This document shows, one piece after another, positions 6,576 through 11,542 of a DNA stretch of 11,542 nt; the stretch's first letter is position 1, and each line of letters starts with the position of its first letter. The translations under genes were made by a program, and so were the position numbers. The notes below the pieces were generated by a model that was not told where the DNA came from, searched no databases, and saw nothing but the letters and a program-made list of their open reading frames with translations. The DNA is from Gammaproteobacteria bacterium. GTDB lineage: Bacteria; Pseudomonadota; Gammaproteobacteria; Arenicellales; DRJH01. The stretch covers positions 1 through 11,542 of the forward strand of contig DRJH01000293.1 of the NCBI GenBank assembly GCA_011052285.1, in the 5' to 3' direction.

Positions 6576-6588
6576 GTGATACGATCAC
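6576..6588. promoter_or_regulatory. GTGAT-acg-ATCAC dyad upstream of the efflux operon
   Basis: Five-base inverted arms (6576-6580 and 6584-6588) flank a three-base centre, ending 30 bp before the adaptor start codon. The position is where a local repressor of an RND operon would bind, but no regulator gene of the TetR or MarR kind lies next to it. The arms match the halves of GTGATCAC at 6318-6325. Confidence 0.35.
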
Positions 6589-6618
6589 ACTACCAAAACA
6601 TCACTACCAGACTTCACC

Positions 6619-7731
6619 ATGACAAATAAACCCTCCATCCCACTACCTTCTATCAGCTTGCCCTCTGGCAGACTACCCTCTGGCAGACTACTATGGGTTA
6701 GCCTGCTACTGCTTGGCAGCCAGCTGACAATGCTGCCATTAACCCTGGCAGCTTCCACTTTGCAGTTGCAAACAGTGAAAAAACAAACCGAGCCCAGGGA
6801 ACGGCTACTGGACGGTCACGTGGAGGCTGTCAATCGATCTACGGTATCGGCCCAAACCGGAGGCATAATCACCGAAATCAACGTTGACGTTGATGATCTG
6901 GTGCAGGCCGGTACCGTGCTCTTGCGTATCCGGGATACCCAGCAGCAGGCTCAACTCAAACAGGCCAAAGCCAACGCAGCAAGTGCCAACGCCAAACTGG
7001 CTGAAGCCCGCAAGCGATTCCGTCGCATACAGGGTCTGCTCAATAAAAACCTGGTATCCCGGGCCGCCTTTGATACGGCACAAGCCGATCTGAAAACAGC
7101 TACGGCGCAGCAACTCATCAGCCTCGCTGCCAACCGGCAAGCCCGTGAGCAACTGGCCTACACAGTGGTCAAAGCCCCCTTCACCGGGGTAGTCACCAAA
7201 CGCTATGTTGAAATTGGTGAAACTACCCAACCCGGCCAGCCATTGTTGACCGGGCTGTCATTGGAACGATTACGAGTCAGGGCCTTCATTCCCCAACAAC
7301 TCATTCGTGCAGTCCGTAAACGGCACAAAGTACGTGTATTGACCGATGACGGCAAAGACTTTACGATCAATACATTCACCATCTACCCTTATGCAGACCC
7401 CAAAAGCAATACCTTCCAGGTGCGCATTCCCTTGCCACAAAAAATCACCGGCCTGTACCCTGGAATGCTGGTCAAAGTCGCCTTTGCAATCGGCCAACAA
7501 CAGGCCTTACTGGTTCCGGCAAACGCGGTTATCCAACGTAGTGAGGTCAGCGCCGTCTATGTTCGTACTAAAGAAGGGAGTATCAGTCTACGCCAGATTC
7601 GTCGTGGCCGTCTGCGTGACAATGGCATGATCGAAGTGCTGGCCGGTCTTGAAGAAGGAGAGCAAGTCGTCGTCAACCCTCTGGATGCAGTTTGGTTACG
7701 CAGCCAAAAAACAGCCGGCAAGAAGCCTTGA
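6619..7731 (+). CDS. RND efflux periplasmic adaptor (membrane fusion protein, HlyD/AcrA family)
   Basis: This 370-residue protein bridges the inner membrane RND permease and an outer membrane channel. The N-terminus is unusual: four tandem PSxxL pentapeptides at 5-24 precede a hydrophobic stretch LLWVSLLLLGSQLTMLPLTLA (24-44) with probable cleavage after about LAA. There is no lipobox cysteine, unlike AcrA. The lipoyl/barrel-sandwich half GGIITEINVDVDDLVQAGTVLLRI is near 80-103. A coiled-coil hairpin of Ala/Lys/Gln-rich heptads follows (about 107-176). The second lipoyl half is VVKAPFTGVVTKRYVEIGETTQPGQPLL near 183-210. Beta-barrel and membrane-proximal domains follow, with LYPGMLVKVAF (278-288), LLVPANAVIQR and GLEEGEQVVVNPLDAVW. 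ATG 6619 has no visible Shine-Dalgarno site; no later Met would leave an intact signal peptide. The permease follows after 2 bp. Confidence 0.93.
   Translation: MTNKPSIPLPSISLPSGRLPSGRLLWVSLLLLGSQLTMLPLTLAASTLQLQTVKKQTEPRERLLDGHVEAVNRSTVSAQTGGIITEINVDVDDLVQAGTVLLRIRDTQQQAQLKQAKANAASANAKLAEARKRFRRIQGLLNKNLVSRAAFDTAQADLKTATAQQLISLAANRQAREQLAYTVVKAPFTGVVTKRYVEIGETTQPGQPLLTGLSLERLRVRAFIPQQLIRAVRKRHKVRVLTDDGKDFTINTFTIYPYADPKSNTFQVRIPLPQKITGLYPGMLVKVAFAIGQQQALLVPANAVIQRSEVSAVYVRTKEGSISLRQIRRGRLRDNGMIEVLAGLEEGEQVVVNPLDAVWLRSQKTAGKKP
6631..6690 (+). repeat. Four tandem 15-bp units encoding PSxxL pentapeptides
   Basis: Codons 5-24 of the adaptor encode PSIPL, PSISL, PSGRL and PSGRL in four consecutive 15-bp units (6631-6645, 6646-6660, 6661-6675, 6676-6690). 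The last two units are identical at DNA level (CCCTCTGGCAGACTA); the first two are diverged. The unit length is a multiple of three, so copy-number change would lengthen or shorten the n-region of the signal peptide without a frameshift. Confidence 0.9.
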
Positions 7732-7733
7732 CC

Positions 7734-10700
7734 ATGAAAAAACTCGGGATTTCAGGGCGTATCGCCCGGCAGTTTCTAAATGCGGAAATTACCCCCTTGC
7801 TGGCACTGGTGGGATTACTGCTGGGCCTGTTCGCAATCGCCATTACCCCACGCGAGGAAGAACCACAAATTGTGGTCACCTTCGCCAATGTATTTATCGC
7901 CTTCCCCGGTGCCTCAGCCCAGGAAGTCGAACAGCTGGTTTCCACCCCGGCCGAGCAGGTTCTGTCTGAAATCAGCGGTATCAAGCACGTTTACTCGGTT
8001 TCCCAACCCGGCATGTCGACCCTCACGGTGCAATTTAAAGTCGGACAGAACCGGACCGATGCCATCGTTCGTCTCTACAACAAAATCTTCTCCAACCGCG
8101 ACTGGCTACCACAGAACCTGGGTGTCGCACAGCCTGTCATCAAACCCATGGGGATCGATGATGTACCCATCGTCACTGCCACGCTATGGAGTCAAAGCCC
8201 GACTGTAGGCAGCGATCAACTAGCTCGGATCAGTCATGCCCTGGAAGCGGAAATCAAGCGTATTCCCGGTACCCGTGATATCTACACCATCGGTGCACCA
8301 CAACGGGTCGTTCATGTTCTACTCGACCCGCAACGCCTGGCCGGCAAAGAAATTAGCCTGGCGACACTGCGCACTGCACTACAAACCGCCAATAGCTCAC
8401 AGGACAGTGGCGTCCTGACCCGAAATAACCAGGAAATCGAGCTCAAAACCGGTACCTTCCTGTCTACAGCTGAAGATGTTGCCGGCTTGGTAGTGGGCAT
8501 GCATCAGGGCCGGCCCGTTTACCTGCAAGATGTAGCCAGCATTCGTCTAACCACGGACCAACCCAAGTCCATTGTGCGCTTTGGCAAACCCACGGCCAAA
8601 GGCCAGACAAATACGCTGTATCCGGCGGTGACGCTGGCCATTGCCAAAAAACCCGGGACCAATGCCGTGACCATTGCCGAACAGGTGGTCTCACGCCTGC
8701 AGCAACTGCGGGGGCTGGTGATTCCCGATCAGGTCAAACTGACCATCACCCGCAACTATGGCAAAACGGCCGATGCTAAAGCCCGCAAGCTGATGACCAA
8801 GCTGCTTTTTGCCACGCTGTCAGTAGTAGTGTTGGTACTGCTGACCATGGGCTGGCGTGAAGCCCTGATCGTTGGTGCCGCCGTCATCGTTACCCTGGCC
8901 GCCACATTATTTGCCTCCTGGGCTATGGGCTTTACCTTGAACCGGGTTTCCCTGTTTGCGCTCATTTTCTCTATCGGCATTCTCGTTGATGATGCCATCG
9001 TGGTGGTAGAAAACATCCATCGCCATCTCCGGCTGGGAACGAGCAACCTGCTCCAGGCAATCCCAAGGGCCGTGGATGAGGTCGGTGGTCCTACGATTCT
9101 GGCCACCTTAACCGTCATCGCCGCCTTATTACCGATGGCCTTCGTAACCGGCTTGATGGGCCCCTACATGAGTCCGATTCCTCTCAATGCCAGCACCGGT
9201 ATGCTATTGTCGCTGGGTGTGGCCTTTATTTTTACTCCCTGGTTGTCGCGTATGCTGTTGGCCGGCCAGCACAGCAGTCACGAACAAAAAAGTGGCACCA
9301 GGTTGCAGTTATTGTTTCACCAAATTATGGACCCACTATTGGATCCCGGCAAAGGGCGCAAACGTCGCGGGTTATTGTGGCTGTTCCTTATGCTGCTCAT
9401 CGGTGGTTCAATCTTTCTGATCGCCAACCAGGCAGTCATTCTCAAAATGCTACCCTTTGACAATAAATCGGAATTCCAGATTGTGGTCGACATGCCGGAG
9501 GGGACCACGGTGGAACAAACGGCCCGGGTATTGACCGAAGCATCCGCGGTACTGAAGCAAATTCCGGATATCATCAACTATCAACTCTATGCCGGCACGG
9601 CATCACCCATTGGTTTTAACGGACTGGTGCGACAATACTACCTGCGCCATGCCCCCTGGTATGGCGATATTCAGGTCAATCTGGCGAGCAAGCATCAACG
9701 TCAACGAAAAAGCCACGATATCGCTCGTCAGGTGCGAAAACTGTTACAGCCGGTGGCAAAGCGCCTGCAGGCAAACATTAAGGTAGTGGAAGTACCACCG
9801 GGGCCCCCGGTAATGTCACCACTGGTTGCAGAAATCTACGGCCCCGATCACAACGAACAAATGCGCATAGCCCGCCAGATTCGCAAGAATTTTGAAAACA
9901 CGCCTGATGTCGTGGATATTGATGACAGCCTGGTGGCAAAGGCACCGCGCCGAATACTGAAAATTGATCGCGCCAGAGCTGCCTATTTTGGGATCAGCCA
10001 ACAACAGGTTGCGGATGCCATTACCACCCTGATCAAAGGACAGGATGTGGCCTTCATCCATGGCCCCAATTACAAATATGCTGTACCGATCCGGCTGGAA
10101 TTTAGTGCAGCCGATAAAGCTGATCTGGAGCAATTACTGGCCTTTAAAATAACCGGCACCACCGGAAATCAGGTCCCGCTGGCAGCATTTATTCGTGTTA
10201 TCCGGACCGACCGTGATATGAATATCTATCACAAGGACTTGTTGCCTGTTGTATTTGTGACCGGCGACATGAGTGGTCATCTCGACAGTCCCCTGTATGC
10301 CATGGCAGATCTATACAGCAGCATTAACAACCAACAATATGATGGCCGTGCCCTGCCCCAATACTTTATCCAACAACCCACCAATCCCTATGTCAACAGC
10401 TTGAAATGGGATGGTGAGTGGCAGGTCACCTATGAGACCTTCCGTGACATGGGCATTGCCTATGCGGTCGGTTTACTCATTATCTACCTGTTGATTGTGG
10501 CCCAGTTTCATTCCTACCTGGTCCCCCTGATCATTATGGCGCCAATCCCCCTGACCCTGATCGGCATCCTGCCCGGACACGCGCTGCTCGACGCCAAATT
10601 CACTGCCACCTCGATGATCGGCATGATCGCACTGGCGGGAATTATTGTCCGCAACTCCATTCTCCTGGTTGATTTTATCAACAAACTTACGGCCCAGGGC

Positions 10701-10952
10701 ATGGATTTCGCAATAGCTGTGGTCGAATCGGCGGTGGTGCGCAGCCGACCAATTGTTCTGACCGGTATCGCCGCCATGGCCGGTGCTTTTTTCATTCTCG
10801 GTGACCCCATTTTCAAGGGCCTGGCGGTGTCACTGATCTTCGGGATTCTGGTTTCCACCCTGCTGACCCTGGTGGTCATCCCGATTCTCTACTACAGCCT
10901 GATGCATCGTCGTTTTGCAGCTGCATCCAAAGCCAAACCTGCGGTAGACTAA
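7734..10952 (+). CDS. RND-family efflux permease (AcrB-type inner membrane proton antiporter)
   Basis: From ATG 7734 the protein has 1072 residues, normal for hydrophobe/amphiphile RND pumps. TM1 (about 19-38) is followed by PREEEPQI (39-46) and the first periplasmic loop with porter subdomains (VSTPAEQVLSEISGI). TM2-6 lie at about 357-509. TM4 has IGILVDDAIVVVENI, whose Asp pair at 419-420 matches the proton-relay Asp407/408 of AcrB. TM7 (about 547-565) precedes the second large loop. TM8-12 lie at about 906-1056; TM10 reads IALAGIIVRNSILLVDFI, with Arg973 where AcrB has Lys940. The loop motif GFNGLVRQYYLR near 627-638 marks a subgroup distinct from AcrB itself. The start is two bases after the adaptor stop, with a weak AAGAAG eight bases upstream; an in-frame TTG at 7692 would overlap the adaptor and add a poor extension. 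The substrate is not deducible, and no outer membrane factor gene follows. Confidence 0.95.
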   Translation: MKKLGISGRIARQFLNAEITPLLALVGLLLGLFAIAITPREEEPQIVVTFANVFIAFPGASAQEVEQLVSTPAEQVLSEISGIKHVYSVSQPGMSTLTVQFKVGQNRTDAIVRLYNKIFSNRDWLPQNLGVAQPVIKPMGIDDVPIVTATLWSQSPTVGSDQLARISHALEAEIKRIPGTRDIYTIGAPQRVVHVLLDPQRLAGKEISLATLRTALQTANSSQDSGVLTRNNQEIELKTGTFLSTAEDVAGLVVGMHQGRPVYLQDVASIRLTTDQPKSIVRFGKPTAKGQTNTLYPAVTLAIAKKPGTNAVTIAEQVVSRLQQLRGLVIPDQVKLTITRNYGKTADAKARKLMTKLLFATLSVVVLVLLTMGWREALIVGAAVIVTLAATLFASWAMGFTLNRVSLFALIFSIGILVDDAIVVVENIHRHLRLGTSNLLQAIPRAVDEVGGPTILATLTVIAALLPMAFVTGLMGPYMSPIPLNASTGMLLSLGVAFIFTPWLSRMLLAGQHSSHEQKSGTRLQLLFHQIMDPLLDPGKGRKRRGLLWLFLMLLIGGSIFLIANQAVILKMLPFDNKSEFQIVVDMPEGTTVEQTARVLTEASAVLKQIPDIINYQLYAGTASPIGFNGLVRQYYLRHAPWYGDIQVNLASKHQRQRKSHDIARQVRKLLQPVAKRLQANIKVVEVPPGPPVMSPLVAEIYGPDHNEQMRIARQIRKNFENTPDVVDIDDSLVAKAPRRILKIDRARAAYFGISQQQVADAITTLIKGQDVAFIHGPNYKYAVPIRLEFSAADKADLEQLLAFKITGTTGNQVPLAAFIRVIRTDRDMNIYHKDLLPVVFVTGDMSGHLDSPLYAMADLYSSINNQQYDGRALPQYFIQQPTNPYVNSLKWDGEWQVTYETFRDMGIAYAVGLLIIYLLIVAQFHSYLVPLIIMAPIPLTLIGILPGHALLDAKFTATSMIGMIALAGIIVRNSILLVDFINKLTAQGMDFAIAVVESAVVRSRPIVLTGIAAMAGAFFILGDPIFKGLAVSLIFGILVSTLLTLVVIPILYYSLMHRRFAAASKAKPAVD

Positions 10953-10978
10953 TCCACATCTAATTCACAATCCAACCC

Positions 10979-10990
10979 AGGAGGCTGTCC
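10979..10990 (+). repeat. Dispersed intergenic motif, copy 3 (AGGAGGCTGTCC)
   Basis: It is identical over 12 bases to 26-37, and ATAG follows four bases later in both copies (41-44 and 10995-10998 with AGAATAGAG here). The downstream part CCTACTGCGGACA (11003-11015) matches 12 of 13 bases at 1337-1349 in the lysR leader repeat. The copy begins 27 bp after the permease stop codon. Confidence 0.4.
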
Positions 10991-11157
10991 AAGAATAGAG
11001 AACCTACTGCGGACAAGCAGAATTTGGTCCGATTTCCCCCTGATTCCCGTTAAATACAACCAGATATTCGCCTCACCATGAAAAAATCGACCTCAAATCC
11101 GCTTCCCCGAGTTACAGCCAGGTTATATCCAAATAATTTATGAGCAATGTCGGTGTC

Positions 11158-11163
11158 TATAAT
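11158..11163 (+). promoter_or_regulatory. Candidate -10 box for the MutS-like gene
   Basis: TATAAT ends 17 bases before the GTG start at 11181. Transcription from it would begin around 11170, leaving a leader of only about 10 nt with no clear Shine-Dalgarno sequence. No -35 consensus is evident at 16-18 bp. Confidence 0.4.
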
Positions 11164-11180
11164 CTGCGGGCATTTCATTC

Positions 11181-11542
11181 GTGACTTTTTTCAGCATCCT
11201 GTTTGCTAGATCCGAATACGCCACGGGAAACAAGCTGCCTGAGAAAGCAGCCTTTTACAAGGATTTGTGCCTCGATCAGATTATCGAGGCCATTACTGCT
11301 CGCAAACCAGAATATGACTTAAAATCCTTCTTTTACCAGCCTCTGCACGATTCCGAGACCATCCGCTTTCGCCATGAAGTGATGCGGGATCTGACAGATG
11401 CCGATATCCGTATCTCGATCAGCACCTTCACCGACCAGATGATTCTGGTGCGCCGTTACCTGGCATTGATAACAAAACTGAACTTCGAATATCACAAAAA
11501 AGGCTGGTTTCTGGAGGCGGCGGTAGTCTATTGCAATGCCGT
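11181..11542 (+). CDS. MutS-family DNA mismatch repair-like ATPase, N-terminal part only
   Basis: An open frame starts at GTG 11181 and runs 120 codons plus two bases off the window edge. It opens MTFFSILFARSEYATG, then continues with KAAFYKDLCLDQIIEAIT (22-39), DLKSFFYQPLHDSETIRFRH (47-66), EVMRDLTD and, near the edge, KKGWFLEAAVVYCNA. I recognise this as the start of the MutS-related proteins that begin at the connector/core region. These lack the mismatch-binding domain I of true MutS and end in a MutS domain V ATPase. The ATPase lies beyond the window, so the call rests on the N-terminus. An in-frame stop at 11160-11162 limits the start; GTG 11181 is the first standard start, with ATT at 11172 as the only upstream alternative. 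This is probably not the housekeeping mutS. Confidence 0.7.
   Translation, partial: MTFFSILFARSEYATGNKLPEKAAFYKDLCLDQIIEAITARKPEYDLKSFFYQPLHDSETIRFRHEVMRDLTDADIRISISTFTDQMILVRRYLALITKLNFEYHKKGWFLEAAVVYCNA

Larger units (their letters stand above)
6297..6618. other. 322-bp divergent regulatory spacer
   Basis: This AT-rich stretch separates the FadL-like gene from the RND efflux genes and must hold both promoters. It contains a TATAAT for the leftward gene (6367-6362), the palindrome GTGATCAC (6318-6325), the spaced dyad GTGAT-acg-ATCAC (6576-6588), the 10-bp palindrome ACTTTAAAGT (6480-6489), and a copy of the dispersed motif (6531-6546). I see no ORF worth calling. I could not assign a convincing promoter for the adaptor gene, which also lacks a recognisable Shine-Dalgarno sequence. 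Confidence 0.7.
10953..11180. other. 228-bp spacer between the permease and the MutS-like gene
   Basis: This spacer holds the dispersed motif at 10979-10990 with its related extension to 11015, two overlapping 5-bp hairpin options (10986-10990 with 11011-11015, or 11010-11014 with 11027-11031), and a TATAAT at 11158-11163. I see no hairpin followed by a T-run, so the efflux operon has no obvious intrinsic terminator and could read through into the MutS-like gene. Confidence 0.6.

Noticed and set aside
6548..6590. Possible -35/-10 promoter for the efflux operon (TTGATA with GATACG-like box)
   Set aside because: The spacing is well outside 16-18 bp and the -10 match is poor; no pair is convincing.
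7692..7733. In-frame TTG start that would extend the RND permease by 14 residues
   Set aside because: The extension overlaps the adaptor coding end, lacks a family-like sequence, and ATG 7734 two bases after the adaptor stop gives the expected N-terminus.
11078..11143. 21-codon ORF beginning MKKSTSNPLP in the spacer before the MutS-like gene
   Set aside because: It has no Shine-Dalgarno site, no hydrophobic or leader-peptide character, and no attenuator-like hairpin after it.

Overview
The window (about 50% G+C by eye) looks like chromosomal DNA of a gammaproteobacterium. The evidence is a proteobacterial malate synthase G, a PilT-type pilus retraction ATPase, a FadL/OmpP1-type outer membrane channel, an AcrB-type RND pump with its adaptor, and a LysR regulator. 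I cannot name the genus. There are no tRNA or rRNA genes, no CRISPR array and no transposase gene.

Layout. Positions 1-6296 hold five genes on the minus strand. Read in the direction of transcription they are a FadL-like channel (6296-4986), which ends at a clear Rho-independent terminator (4946-4912); then glcB malate synthase G (4844-2661), followed after 24 bp by a PilT paralogue (2636-1494), probably one transcript; then, after a 165-bp gap, a LysR regulator (1328-408), whose stop codon overlaps the GTG start of a 117-residue conserved-looking protein (411-58). A 322-bp AT-rich divergent spacer (6297-6618) separates these from the plus-strand genes. Those are an RND periplasmic adaptor (6619-7731) and, 2 bp later, its inner membrane permease (7734-10952). 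After a 228-bp spacer comes the first 120 codons of a MutS-family protein (11181 to the window edge), which runs off the end.

How the genes fit together. Malate synthase G condenses glyoxylate with acetyl-CoA, and a FadL-type channel would bring hydrophobic substrates across the outer membrane. The pair is compatible with growth on fatty acids, hydrocarbons or C2 units, but the terminator between them makes them separate transcripts. The adaptor and permease form two thirds of a tripartite efflux pump; no outer membrane factor gene is present. The LysR regulator and its overlapping partner are co-translated, and their target is not evident.

The most unusual things are small-scale. There are four tandem 15-bp units encoding PSxxL pentapeptides at the very start of the adaptor signal peptide. 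An 18-bp-period tandem repeat duplicates the lysR ribosome binding site. A short motif family (AGGAGGCTRTCC and relatives) occurs only in spacers. A two-codon ORF overlaps the glcB start. The pilT paralogue sits in an unexpected place behind glcB. I did not find a clearly new multi-gene system.
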